From positions 868,001 to 932,000 of the forward strand of contig CAWEGV010000011.1 of the NCBI GenBank assembly GCA_963808615.1: 64,000 nt of DNA, given 5' to 3'. The notes under the pieces are model-generated. The model was given only the letters and a program-made list of their open reading frames with translations. It did not search any database and was not told where the DNA came from. The stretch is from Palsa-504 sp963808615. Lineage in GTDB: Bacteria; Actinomycetota; Actinomycetes; Streptosporangiales; Streptosporangiaceae. Below are positions 1-8,026 of this stretch, in pieces (the first letter of the stretch is position 1; every line of letters begins with the position of its first letter). Made by a program: the position numbers and the translations under genes.

Positions 1-545
1 ACGCCATACCGGATGTCGACGCACTGGTCACCGCGTCTGCCGGCCTGGTGCTGGCCGTCCTGACCGCGGACTGCGTGCCCATCGTGCTGCATGACCCGGT
101 CGCCGGGGTGCTCGCCTGCGTGCACGCGGGCTGGCGCGGTACCGTCGCCGGGGTCTGCGCGGCGGCGGTCGCCGCGATGCAGTCCCTCGGCTCACGTCCG
201 TCAGATGTCCTCGCGGGGGTCGGCCCCGCCATCGCGCCCGGCCGCTACCAGGTCGGTGCCGATGTTCACCAGGCCGTCACCCGGGCCTTCGGCTCTGCCG
301 CGGCCGCCTTTCTCTGCCCGGACTCCGTCGCCGGGCACTGGCTGCTCGACCTGTGGGCCGCGAACCGCTTCGCCCTCCGTGAGGCCGGCGTCCCCGATGC
401 TCAGATTCACGTCACGGACACGCCTACTGGCCCCATAGACCCGGCCAGCCCCGGCTCCTTCTTCAGTGACCGTGCGGCCCGCCCGTGCGGGCGGCTAGCC
501 CTCGTCGCGCGACTGCGCGCCCCTGGCCAGCACCCGTGGGTGTGA
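1..545 (+). CDS. pgeF: Polyphenol oxidase family protein (PgeF/YfiH), 5'-truncated
   Basis: The 3' part of a laccase-domain protein of the YfiH/PgeF (LACC1-like) family. The reading frame is open from base 3 with no start in the window, so the N-terminus lies upstream. Family landmarks are visible: TADCVP, with the metal-ligand cysteine, and HAGWRG, with the metal-ligand histidine, followed by a GPAIxxxxYxVG segment. Members are cytosolic purine-nucleoside phosphorylase/adenosine deaminase-type enzymes; in E. coli PgeF edits peptidoglycan precursor composition. In many actinobacteria pgeF follows ftsZ, but here the next gene is convergent, so that context cannot be confirmed. Confidence 0.85.
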   Translation, partial: AIPDVDALVTASAGLVLAVLTADCVPIVLHDPVAGVLACVHAGWRGTVAGVCAAAVAAMQSLGSRPSDVLAGVGPAIAPGRYQVGADVHQAVTRAFGSAAAAFLCPDSVAGHWLLDLWAANRFALREAGVPDAQIHVTDTPTGPIDPASPGSFFSDRAARPCGRLALVARLRAPGQHPWV

Positions 546-557
546 CCCGATCCGGCC

Positions 558-590
558 CCACCTCGCGCTGCGTCATAGGCGGCGAGGTGG
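558..590. terminator. Bidirectional hairpin between convergent genes
   Basis: Perfect 9-bp arms, CCACCTCGC at 558-566 and GCGAGGTGG at 582-590, with a 15-nt loop. It sits in the short gap between the pgeF stop (545) and the stop of the convergent DsrE gene (594), so it could end transcription from both sides. There is no clear U-tract. Confidence 0.55.
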
Positions 591-593
591 CCG

Positions 594-959
594 TCAGTAG
601 CTGAAGGTGGTTGCGCCTTCGTCGCCGATCCATTCCCACAGCTGGACACTGCCGGCCAGCTCGGCGTTGGACACCATGTCGCCCTGGTCGAGCTGCTTGG
701 CGTTGAAGCAGACCGGGCAGACCATGAACCGGCCGCCTGCCTTCTCATACCGCGCAAGCAGGTCGGGCAGGGGCGGGCAGCCATCGCAGGCAACACCCGC
801 GGCCACTCCGTCCAGTGCCAGCCGGACGGCCTCCTTGGCCTGGAACATCAGGGTCGGCCGACCCGATTCGGCGGCGCCGACCGCGACCAGGAACGCCACG
901 GTCACTTTCTCCGGGTCCTCCATGCCGGTGGTGAGACTGATCACTGCCTTTCCGGCCAT
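594..959 (-). CDS. DsrE family protein
   Basis: A 121-residue cytosolic protein of the DsrE/DsrF/TusD-like sulfur-relay fold. Seen: an N-terminal beta strand followed by a long helix (SLTTGMEDPEKVTVAFLVA), the FQAKEAV segment, and two cysteine pairs, CDGC and CPVC, near residues 60-85. Family members carry sulfane sulfur on a cysteine or act in redox sulfur chemistry; the partner is unknown here. The start is supported by AGGAGG upstream of ATG 959. It is transcribed divergently from a TetR gene across a strong palindromic site, so it is probably the regulator's main target. Confidence 0.8.
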   Translation of the reverse strand: MAGKAVISLTTGMEDPEKVTVAFLVAVGAAESGRPTLMFQAKEAVRLALDGVAAGVACDGCPPLPDLLARYEKAGGRFMVCPVCFNAKQLDQGDMVSNAELAGSVQLWEWIGDEGATTFSY

Positions 960-1005
960 TGCTTGCCTCCTGGTCAGCGGTGTGAGTCAGCGGTGCCATG
1001 GACTT

Positions 1006-1050
1006 AGCACGATCGTTCGTTCTAACCCACAAGGTACGATCGATCGTGCT
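1006..1050. promoter_or_regulatory. Double-palindrome operator between DsrE and TetR genes
   Basis: Arms 1006-1020 and 1036-1050 are inverted copies matching at 14 of 15 positions, separated by 15 nt. The right arm contains the perfect 12-bp palindrome ACGATCGATCGT (1036-1047), and the left arm carries a two-mismatch version (1009-1020). This layout fits two TetR dimers controlling both divergent genes. TATCTT at 1050-1055 would place a transcription start at the TetR ATG (1062), suggesting a leaderless mRNA. Confidence 0.75.
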
Positions 1051-1061
1051 ATCTTGTCAAG

Positions 1062-1730
1062 ATGACCGAGAGCCTTACGAGCCAGCGCGCCCGGGCGCGG
1101 CAGCCCCGCGCGGACGGGGAACGCACCCGGGCCGCGATCTTGCGCGCGGCCGCGTCGCTGGCCACCGTGGACGGTCTGGAGGGCCTGTCGATCGGGCACC
1201 TGGCCGCGGCGATCGGCATGAGCAAGAGCGGCCTGTACGCGCACTTCGGCTCCAAGCTGGAACTCCAGCTGGCCACCGTGCAAGAGGCGGGGCAGATCTT
1301 CGCCGACGAAGTGGTCCAGCCCGCCCTGGCCGCCCCGGCCGGCCTGGCCCAGCTCGTGGCGGTGTGCGAGGCGTTCTTCGACCACCTGCAGCGGCGCACC
1401 TTCCCCGGCGGGTGCTTCTTCGCCGGCGCCGCACTGGAGATGGGCACCCGTCCTGGCCCGGTCAAGGAGGCGGTCGCCGGATTCCAGTCCGGGTTCGTGG
1501 ACCTGATCAAGGGCTTCGCGGCCACCGCGATCGAGCAGGGAGAGCTGCCCGCCGATGAGGACCCTCAGCGGCTCGCGTTCGAACTGAACGGGATCATCCT
1601 CGCCGCCGACACCAACTTCGTGCTGCACGATGATCCCGCCGTGCTGGACCTGGCCCGGCAGATCGTCCACCAGCGGCTCGGAACCCGCGGCAGGCACGGC
1701 GGCGTAAGGACCCCCGAACAGCGCGATTGA
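1062..1730 (+). CDS. TetR/AcrR family transcriptional regulator
   Basis: A 222-residue one-component repressor. The N-terminal helix-turn-helix spans about residues 20-66 (RTRAAILRAAASL to GLYAHFGSKLEL); the rest is a helical ligand-binding domain with a conserved FPGGCFF segment near residue 108. It probably represses itself and the divergent DsrE gene through the palindrome at 1006-1050, which ends 11 nt before the ATG. No Shine-Dalgarno is evident, in keeping with leaderless expression. The ligand is not predictable; a sulfur or redox-active compound would fit the target. Confidence 0.9.
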   Translation: MTESLTSQRARARQPRADGERTRAAILRAAASLATVDGLEGLSIGHLAAAIGMSKSGLYAHFGSKLELQLATVQEAGQIFADEVVQPALAAPAGLAQLVAVCEAFFDHLQRRTFPGGCFFAGAALEMGTRPGPVKEAVAGFQSGFVDLIKGFAATAIEQGELPADEDPQRLAFELNGIILAADTNFVLHDDPAVLDLARQIVHQRLGTRGRHGGVRTPEQRD

Positions 1731-1789
1731 ACCGGCCCCGGTGACTCCCTGTGCCACCTGGCGAGGGGCAAAAGGTCAAGAGCTGCGAT

Positions 1790-2337
1790 CTATGAGCCAG
1801 GCGTGTAGTCTTCGATGTGATTTTCCCGGAGGGCGTGCCCTTCGTCGTCGAAGAACCAGGCTTCGACGCCGGGGATGTGCGAGGCCAGCCATTGACCATG
1901 GCTGAATGGCACGGCCCGGTCCTGGCCGCCGTGCAGCAACAGCACCGGGACCGATATCTGGGCCACATCGAACCCCACGGGGTGAGTTGCGCGACACAAT
2001 CGTCCCAGGAACCTTCGATCCCGGGCGCCAGGGCCTGCTGCACGGAAATTGCCTCCTTGGTGAGCAGGGCCAGGTCGGTTCCGGGCAAAACCGCCTGGAA
2101 GTCCATAGCCAGCTGGGCCGGCGGCGCCGCCAGGATCTTCTCCTGCTCCTCCCGGAACAACGCGCGTGCCTCGGTCTGATCAGTGAGCGTCAGCCGGACC
2201 TCCTCGATGGCTGTCTGGCTGAAGCCAGACAGCCAGTCCAGTCCCCTCGGCGTCGTAGGGGGCAAGCGAGGCCAACGACGCCGCTGCCGTGACCAGGTCC
2301 GGGAGCAGTGCCGCGCAGGCCAGCACAAGGCTAGTTC
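1790..2337 (-). pseudogene. Alpha/beta hydrolase remnant, frameshifted twice and 5'-truncated
   Basis: Three segments in different frames align end to end as the C-terminal half of an alpha/beta hydrolase. First, ACAALLPDLVTAAASLA and APYDAEG; then, after a one-base shift near 2235, LDWLSGFSQTAIEE through SWDDCVAQ; then, after a second shift near 1985, FDVAQISVPVLLLHGGQD (catalytic Asp strand) and FFDDEGHALRENH (catalytic His). The N-terminal half, with oxyanion hole and nucleophile elbow, is missing beyond about 2337. Unlikely to encode an active enzyme. Confidence 0.75.
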
Positions 2338-2504
2338 ATAAATCCAGGACGCTATGTGTCCCAAGTTGTGAAGCAATGCACAAGCCGCTCCCGCGGAAAC
2401 GCCAGGAACTACGGGCGTCCTGAAGGTTCGCCCGGTCGGCGGCATGCTCATCTAACCGCCGTGTCCCGCTGTTAGGCCGCGCCTGGCTGGGGTAGTCGCC
2501 GGAA

Positions 2505-4301
2505 ATGTCCGTGCCTGAGCCAGGACGCCTTCTGGCCGGACGGTACCGGCTTGGTGCCGTCATCGGCCGCGGCGGGATGGGCATGGTCTGGCGTGCCCGC
2601 GACGAACTGCTCGCCCGGGATGTGGCGGTCAAGGAGATCATCCTGCCTCCGGTGATGGAGGATGCCGAGCGGGAAGCCGGCCGCCGCCGCGCGGTGCGAG
2701 AGGCGAAGCTGGCCGCGCGGCTCCGCCACCCGAACGTGGTCGGCGTGTACGACATCGTCGAGGACGATGGCGCCGGCCATCGTGATGGAACTCGTGCCGT
2801 TCGGGTCGCTGCGCGATACGATCCGCGGCCGCGGGCCGCTGCCGTCGGCCCAGGTGGCCCGGATCGGCCTAGGTGTCCTGGCCGGGCTGCGAGCGGCGCA
2901 CGAGGCAGGCGTCGTGCACCGCGACGTGAAGCCGACCAATATCCTGCTAGGCCCTGAGGACCGGATCGTCGTGACCGACTTCGGCATCGCGAAGGCGGTC
3001 AACAGCCCGGCCGTGACCACGTTGGGGATCTTGATCGGCTCGCCGGCCTACCTTGCCCCCGAGCGCGCCCGTGGCCAGCCGCCGGCCCCCCGGCGGACCT
3101 GTGGGGCCTGGGCGCCTCGCTGTACACGGCGGTCGAGGGACGCCCGCCGTTCGAGCGATCCGGAGCGCTGGCCACCCTGACGGCCGTGGTTTCCGACGAA
3201 CCTGATCCGTTCCGCCACGCGGGCCCGCTGGAACTGGTGATCAGCGGCCTGCTCCGCAAGGATCCTGGTGCCCGCCTCGACGCGGAACAGGCGGAGTGGA
3301 TGTTGCACCACGTCCTGGAACGGAACGCTGCCGCCGCCCGGACCGCACCCATCACCGGGCCGGGCCCCGCCCGCGCGGCTGGCCCCGCCCGCGCGTCTGG
3401 CACCGCCCGCACGGCGGACACCGGGCCCGCGCCGGCCTCCGGACCCGCGGCAGCCGCCGTGCCCGCGCTGTCCGCGCCCGAGGCGGACACCGAATCGCTG
3501 CCACCGGTTACCGCGGCGCCCGCTCCGGTCGTGATGATTCCGCCGCAGTCGGCCGCTGCCGGAGTACCCCGCGCAGCCGGACCGCCGCGAAGGCCCGCCG
3601 CGCCTGCGCCGCAACAACGGCCGCCCATCCGGCGCCGCGGGCCGCGCCGGACCCGCGGCCTCTGGGTCGCGCTGATCGCCGTCGTTGGGATCGCGGCGGT
3701 CACGGCCGCCGTCACCTCGGCCTTCTCCCGGACGCCCGACCACCCGACGGCCCGCCAGACGCCAGCCAGATCATCGGTCCGCGCCTCCGCGCCCGCTTCG
3801 GCCCCGGCTTCCGCTCCGTCCACCCCGCCCGCGGCGACCCCAGCCCCGGCCGGTGCGGTGCCGAGCGGGTACTACCGGTTCACCAACTCCACCGGTTTCT
3901 CGATCGGCGTCCCGGCGGGCTGGCCGATCCAGCATGTCGGCCACTACGTGTATATCCGCGACCCGGCCGACGGCGGCATCTTCTTGCTCATCGACCAGTC
4001 CGACCAGCCCAAGCCCGACCCGCTGGCCGACTGGCAGCAGCAGGCGGCCGCCCGGCAGAGCAGCTACCCGGACTATCACCTGATCCGGCTGGCTGCCGTG
4101 TCATACCCGCAGGCGGAAAACGCAGCCGACTGGCAGTTCACCTATGACCGCGACGGCGTCGAGGTCGAGGTGCTCAACCGGAACGTGCTAGCCAACCCGC
4201 AGCACGCCTATGCGCTGTACTGGTCGACCCCGGTCAGCGACTGGAACGCCTACTACCACTACTTCCAGGTCTTCGCCGCCACGTTCCAGCCAGCCGCGTA
4301 A
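2505..4301 (+). pseudogene. Serine/threonine protein kinase with two compensating frameshifts
   Basis: A PknB-type membrane kinase in three frame segments. 2505 to about 2770: N-lobe with glycine loop GRGGMGMVW and AVKE lysine. About 2766-3090, shifted by one base: IVMELVP hinge, HRDVKPTN catalytic loop, TDFGIAK, and SPAYLAPE P+1 loop. From about 3090 back in the first frame: the C-lobe, an Ala/Pro-rich linker, one membrane segment (LWVALIAVVGIAAVTAAVT) and a roughly 130-residue extracellular domain. The shifts restore the original frame, leaving the catalytic core untranslated unless they are sequencing errors. The second lies in a GC-rich run (GGCCCCCCGG). Weak ribosome site before ATG 2505. 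Confidence 0.8.
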
Positions 4302-4307
4302 CCCAAG

Positions 4308-4330
4308 ACCCCGATCGCGGTGTCGGGGGT
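4308..4330. terminator. Hairpin after the kinase gene
   Basis: ACCCCGA (4308-4314) can pair with TCGGGGGT (4323-4330), with one bulged G and an 8-nt loop. It begins 7 nt after the kinase stop and lies before the MBL gene at 4342, so it is a plausible intrinsic terminator without a U-tract. Confidence 0.4.
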
Positions 4331-4341
4331 AGAACCGTGGT

Positions 4342-5376
4342 ATGTGCGAAGATCACAGCCCGCCGCCCACGCCGCCGCCGGTCCTGCATGAGGTGGCGGT
4401 GAAGCAGCCGATCCCGCTGGAGACTGTCGGCTCGGTGCAGATCACCACGCTGATGGACAACGTCACAGACGTGTTCATGCCGGACCAGGGGCCTGCCCGC
4501 CGGTACGGGCCACCGCAGCGTACCGTGCCGTGCCCGCTGATGGCCGGCGGCGCCGGGCTGGACGCATTCATCGCCGAGCACGGGTTTTCCATGCTGATCA
4601 CCGTGGTCAAGAACGGGACCGAGCACCGGGTGCTGTTCGACGCCGGCACCAGCCCGGACGGTGTGGTGGAGAACATGCGTCGTCTGGACATCGACCCGGG
4701 CTCGATCGAGGCGATCGTCTGCAGCCACGGGCATTTCGATCACACCACCGGGATTGACGGGCTGATCCGGGCCGTGGGCCGGGCGAACATGCCGGTGCTC
4801 ATCCACCCGCACTTTTGGCGGCGGCGACGGGTCCGCCTACCCGGGCGGGAGCCGCAGGAGATCCCGGCGGTGAGCAAACGGGCGCTGGAAGAGACCGGAT
4901 TCGAGGTGATCGAGGACGCCCAGCCGAGCTTCCTGCTGGATGGCTCGCTGCTGGTGACCGGCGAAGTGGCCAGGACCACTGGGTACGAGCCGGGTTTCCC
5001 GCCGCAGGACGCGTGGCTGGACGGCGCCTGGCGGCCGGACCCGCTCGTGCTCGACGACCAGGCCCTGGTGCTCAACGTGGCCGGCAAGGGTCTGGTCGTG
5101 ATCACCGGCTGCGGGCATGCCGGGATCGTGAACATCTGCCGCCACGCCCGGCGGCTCACCGCCGATCAGCCGCTATACGCCGCCGTGGGCGGATTCCACC
5201 TCAACGGCCCGCTGTTCGAGCCGCTGATCCCGCGCGTGCTCGACGACCTTGCGGCCATGCAACCACAGGTAATCGTGCCCGCGCACTGTACCGGATGGCG
5301 GGCCCAGCACGCCATGTCACGCCGGTTCGCTGACGCCTTCATTCCCAACACCGTCGGGACACGCTTCCTGCTCTGA
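4342..5376 (+). CDS. MBL-fold metallo-hydrolase
   Basis: A 344-residue metallo-beta-lactamase-fold protein of the subgroup annotated as 7,8-dihydropterin-6-methyl-4-(beta-D-ribofuranosyl)aminobenzene 5'-phosphate synthase-like. Seen: the metal site HGHFDH near residues 128-133, preceded by a core strand with LFDAGTSPDGVVENM; GCGHAGIVN, with the next metal histidine, near 258; GGFHLNGP near 285; and PAHCTGW near the C-terminus. Such proteins bind two divalent metals and hydrolyse or oxidise small substrates; the true substrate is open. A terminator-like hairpin separates it from the kinase upstream. Confidence 0.8.
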   Translation: MCEDHSPPPTPPPVLHEVAVKQPIPLETVGSVQITTLMDNVTDVFMPDQGPARRYGPPQRTVPCPLMAGGAGLDAFIAEHGFSMLITVVKNGTEHRVLFDAGTSPDGVVENMRRLDIDPGSIEAIVCSHGHFDHTTGIDGLIRAVGRANMPVLIHPHFWRRRRVRLPGREPQEIPAVSKRALEETGFEVIEDAQPSFLLDGSLLVTGEVARTTGYEPGFPPQDAWLDGAWRPDPLVLDDQALVLNVAGKGLVVITGCGHAGIVNICRHARRLTADQPLYAAVGGFHLNGPLFEPLIPRVLDDLAAMQPQVIVPAHCTGWRAQHAMSRRFADAFIPNTVGTRFLL

Positions 5377-5432
5377 ACTTTGCTTCCTGGCTGGCCACAA
5401 TCACCCTGAGCGCATAGGAACACGGGCAGACA

Positions 5433-5555
5433 ATGCTCACGGTGCGACACGAGGTCGCACGTTGTGAGTTGCACACGCAGGGCGAAATGCTGCGGGTGGC
5501 AGGCTACCTGTTCGGCTTCATCAAGCCGGACACCCTTATGGGCATCACCGGCTGA
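5433..5555 (+). CDS. Possible 40-residue hypothetical peptide
   Basis: A short frame from ATG 5433 ending at TGA 5553-5555, with a hydrophobic C-terminal half (GYLFGFIKPDTLMGITG). A weak GGAA lies about 14 nt upstream. It fills the gap between the MBL gene and the cytidylate-kinase-like gene. No family is recognised; it could be noncoding or a remnant. Confidence 0.2.
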   Translation: MLTVRHEVARCELHTQGEMLRVAGYLFGFIKPDTLMGITG

Positions 5556-5602
5556 TGCGGTATCTTGGCCCTTCGGAGCTCCGGTTACGGTCGGGAGGGA
5601 CC

Positions 5603-6268
5603 ATGGGCTACCGTGCGGTTGCGTTGTCGCAGGTGGATGGGTCCGGCGCGGAGTCCATCGGCCGCGACGTGGCCCAGCAGCTTGGTTTCGGTTACCTGAA
5701 CGAGGCCATCGTGGTTCAGGTCGCCCGTGACCGCGGCGTCGATCCGGCCATCGTCAGCGAGGCTGAGCAACGCAAGTCGTTCTTCAGCCGGCTTGCGGAG
5801 GCGATGGCCCGCGGCGCCCCGGACGTGACGCCGGATCCGCCGCTGTACCAATTCGATGAGACCGACATGCTGCTGTGGCTGATCCGCGACGCGCTGCGCG
5901 ACGCCGCCGACCGCGGGAACGTGGTCCTGGTCGCGCACGCGGCCTGCTACGCGTGCGCTGACCGTTCGGACGTCCTGCGCGTCTGGGTCACCGCTCCGCC
6001 CTCGACGAGGGCGTCCCGGGTCGCTTCGGCGCTTGGCCTCAGTGACAAGGAGGCCGCCAAGGCGGTGCGTCAGTCGGACGCGGCGCGAGCCAGTTACCTC
6101 AAGCGGGTCTACAGCATCGGCGAGGAATCGAACACCGATTACAACGTCGTCATCAACACCGAGCGGCTGACGACGGATGCGGCAGCCGGCCTTATCCTCG
6201 GCCTGGTCCAGGCGCGCTCTCCAGGCCTTGGAGACGGTCGGCCGTCGAGCGGAACAGCGGGTCGGTGA
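5603..6268 (+). CDS. Cytidylate kinase-like family protein
   Basis: A 221-residue nucleotide-binding protein of the cytidylate-kinase-like family (P-loop NTPase fold). The N-terminal loop ALSQVDGSGAESIGRDVA is a relaxed P-loop, and GFGYLNEAIV and VLVAHAACYACADRSDVLRVWVTAP match the LID/core strand pattern. GGGAGGGACC directly before ATG 5603 supports this start over the upstream in-frame one at 5555. The last 25 residues or so (from about 6192) read antisense into an FGGY-kinase remnant, so the original stop may have been lost and the tail replaced. Substrate unknown. Confidence 0.7.
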   Translation: MGYRAVALSQVDGSGAESIGRDVAQQLGFGYLNEAIVVQVARDRGVDPAIVSEAEQRKSFFSRLAEAMARGAPDVTPDPPLYQFDETDMLLWLIRDALRDAADRGNVVLVAHAACYACADRSDVLRVWVTAPPSTRASRVASALGLSDKEAAKAVRQSDAARASYLKRVYSIGEESNTDYNVVINTERLTTDAAAGLILGLVQARSPGLGDGRPSSGTAGR

Positions 6269-6440
6269 AGGCGGTCAACGTCGCGTACACCTTGCTGATC
6301 TCCTGGCAGGCGCGGGCAGCTCGTGGGTCCAGAACGAACTCGTCACCGCTGCTGACCATCGCCGCCGTGGCCCGGCCCCAGTCCGGGCAGACGCCGTGGC
6401 CCACGTCGGCGCATAATGGCCGCTCCCAGGCCTGCGGCAG
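6192..6440 (-). pseudogene. FGGY-family carbohydrate kinase C-terminal remnant
   Basis: On the minus strand GLGAAIM, then after a one-base shift ADVGHGVCPDWGRATAAMV, FVLDPRAARACQEISKVYA and FTDPLFRSTADRL match the C-terminal helix region of FGGY sugar kinases such as xylulokinase (G-AA-L-A-GVG-G-F-D, then DP...Y...Y...Y, then LF). Only about 80 of the usual roughly 500 residues remain, with one frameshift near 6412. Its 3' end overlaps the tail of the cytidylate-kinase-like gene on the other strand. It is a dead fragment. Confidence 0.6.
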
Positions 6441-6489
6441 GCCGGAAGTTTGCGGCATGACCTGATCGAGACCTGCCTTGTTCAGCTGT

Positions 6490-6921
6490 TCAGTGCGGAT
6501 AACGCGGCTCGCGCGCGCGAAGGCGCTGGGCGAGACTGGTCGCGATCTTGCGAAGGATGGTAGGGCTCACTCCGAGCAATGACCTGAATTCGGAGACTGA
6601 TAGAACGTAGACGTTCATTGGCGACTCGGCGGTTACGGTGGCCGTTCGCGGACCACCGTCTAGAAGCGCCATCTCCCCGACGCATTCGCCGGGGCCGACC
6701 TCGCCGACCTTCCTGCCGCCGATCGTCACGCGAGCCTTGCCGTCGGCGATCACGAAACACTCCCGGCCCGGAGTGCCCTCAGTGGTGAGCACGAACCCCT
6801 TCTCGACGGACAGCGGCGTGCACAGCCGCGCCACACTTTGCAGCTCTTTTTTACTGCAGCCGGAGAACAGTCCGACGGTGCTGAGTGATTTTATCCTGGG
6901 ATCCATTCTGGAATTGGCCAT
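6490..6921 (-). CDS. Cyclic nucleotide-binding domain protein (CRP-like, no HTH)
   Basis: A 143-residue single-domain protein: a beta-barrel cNMP-binding domain spanning about residues 15-125, with FVIADGKARV, the phosphate-binding cassette GECVGEMALLDGGPRTATVTAES, and a C-terminal helix. No DNA-binding domain follows, so it is a stand-alone sensor or effector module rather than a CRP/FNR regulator. The cassette keeps the Glu and Arg that contact cyclic nucleotide in family members. AGGAGG just upstream of ATG 6921 supports the start. Monocistronic, divergent from the remnants downstream of 7149. Confidence 0.85.
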   Translation of the reverse strand: MANSRMDPRIKSLSTVGLFSGCSKKELQSVARLCTPLSVEKGFVLTTEGTPGRECFVIADGKARVTIGGRKVGEVGPGECVGEMALLDGGPRTATVTAESPMNVYVLSVSEFRSLLGVSPTILRKIATSLAQRLRAREPRYPH

Positions 6922-7148
6922 CTACGCCCTCCTCCTTTGATGACAGTCCGATGGCCCTAGGGACGGTCGAGTCATCCAACGGGCATCCATGTTATGCGGC
7001 GATTGGTGTCGGCGTCTATATACGCATGGCGCCCTGGTAGTGGGTCAGTTTGAATCAGTATTGCACCTGAACGAACCGGGCGGCCAGGTAATCGGCTGCG
7101 CCGCAGCGCGTGATCGTGCCGCGGTCATGGCCTGACCGGACTGGCGGG

Positions 7149-7247
7149 TTCCGGTTTGCCGGCGAAGAGGTCATCGCCAGCGCCGGTTCCACGGTGCTGG
7201 TGCCTGCGGGCGTGGCGCATACGTTCTCGCATCTATTCCTGGCCTAG
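7149..7247 (+). pseudogene. Cupin domain remnant
   Basis: A 32-codon stretch reads FRFAGEEVIASAGSTVLVP, AGVAHTFSHL and a stop. This is the second cupin motif (G...PxGxxHxF) of a small cupin protein. No start or first motif is present, so it is the tail end of a lost gene. Confidence 0.5.
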
Positions 7248-7382
7248 CGTCTACAAGTCCCTTGAGTTGCCAATGCAAGTTCCAGATTGCTACGCGCGAC
7301 CTTAAGTACTTGCTGAACTCGGCCGAATTGCGCAAGAAAGCTAGCGGTTGCGCCAAACCCAGCGCCGGCGCAACGCTGCGGG

Positions 7383-7715
7383 ATGTCGCGTTCTGAGTCA
7401 GCAGATGATTGCACCGCGGCCCTCAACAAGGGCGGGAGCGCCATCCTCAACTCGGTGTCGTGCGCCTCAGCGGGCAACTGCAGCGGCGGCGGGTCCTACA
7501 CCGATGGCTCCGGATACCAGCAGGCGTTCGTCGTCACCGAGAAGAACGGCACCTGGGGGACCGCGGAGGAGGTGCCCGGCACCGCGGCCCTCAACAAGGG
7601 CGGGAGCGCCAGCCTCAAGTCGGTGTCGTGCGCCTCGGCGGGCAACTGCAGCGGCGGCGGGTCCTACACCGATGGCTCCGGCCACCAGCAGTCGTTTGTC
7701 GTCAACGAGACCTAA
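7383..7715 (+). CDS. Repeat protein fragment (VSCASAGNCS repeats)
   Basis: A 110-residue frame made of two copies of a 56-residue unit: NSVSCASAGNCSGGGSYTD, GSGYQQAFVVTEKNGTWGT and AEEVPGTAALNKGG. Such cysteine-paired, Gly/Ser-rich units are known from secreted actinobacterial repeat proteins that probably form propeller-like folds. Here there is no signal peptide, no clear Shine-Dalgarno, and the second unit is cut off at FVVNET. It is best read as an internal piece of a larger secreted protein that happens to have an ATG. Confidence 0.5.
   Translation: MSRSESADDCTAALNKGGSAILNSVSCASAGNCSGGGSYTDGSGYQQAFVVTEKNGTWGTAEEVPGTAALNKGGSASLKSVSCASAGNCSGGGSYTDGSGHQQSFVVNET
7413..7712 (+). repeat. 168-bp direct repeat, about 1.8 copies
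   Basis: Near-identical units at 7413-7580 and 7581-7712 (partial), each starting ACCGCGGCCCTCAACAAGGG. The period of 168 bp equals 56 codons of the repeat protein. Confidence 0.85.
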
Positions 7716-7740
7716 CCTAGCCAGTAAATCGCCTGCCGCC

Positions 7741-7900
7741 TTAGCTGCCGGGGATTATCCAGACCGGCCGGCCGTGCCCGCGCCGGGCCAGCCACGCCGA
7801 CACGTACCCGGTGCCGCAGCCCAGCTCGATGCTGTCCCGGCCGTCCAGTGGCTGTGGCCGCCCGGGATTGCTGAGAGGCCCCTCCAACGCCCCGAATAAC
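7741..7900 (-). pseudogene. SAM methyltransferase motif I remnant
   Basis: On the minus strand LFGALEGPLSNPG and GRDSIELGCGTGYVSAWLA give a class I methyltransferase motif I (E/D-x-GxGxG). After a one-base shift GLDNPRQL gives motif II, which in intact relatives reads GIDNSPxQL. The rest of the gene is absent. An isolated, frameshifted fragment. Confidence 0.5.
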
Positions 7901-8026
7901 CGCGCGCCTACCCGCCTGAGGCGGTTGCGCGGCCGGGCGCACGCAGGTCAGAAAGCGCGCATATTGGGATGATCGGCATCGGCAGGGCACGGCCGTGCCA
8001 ACGGCTCGATTGAAAGGATTGGATGC

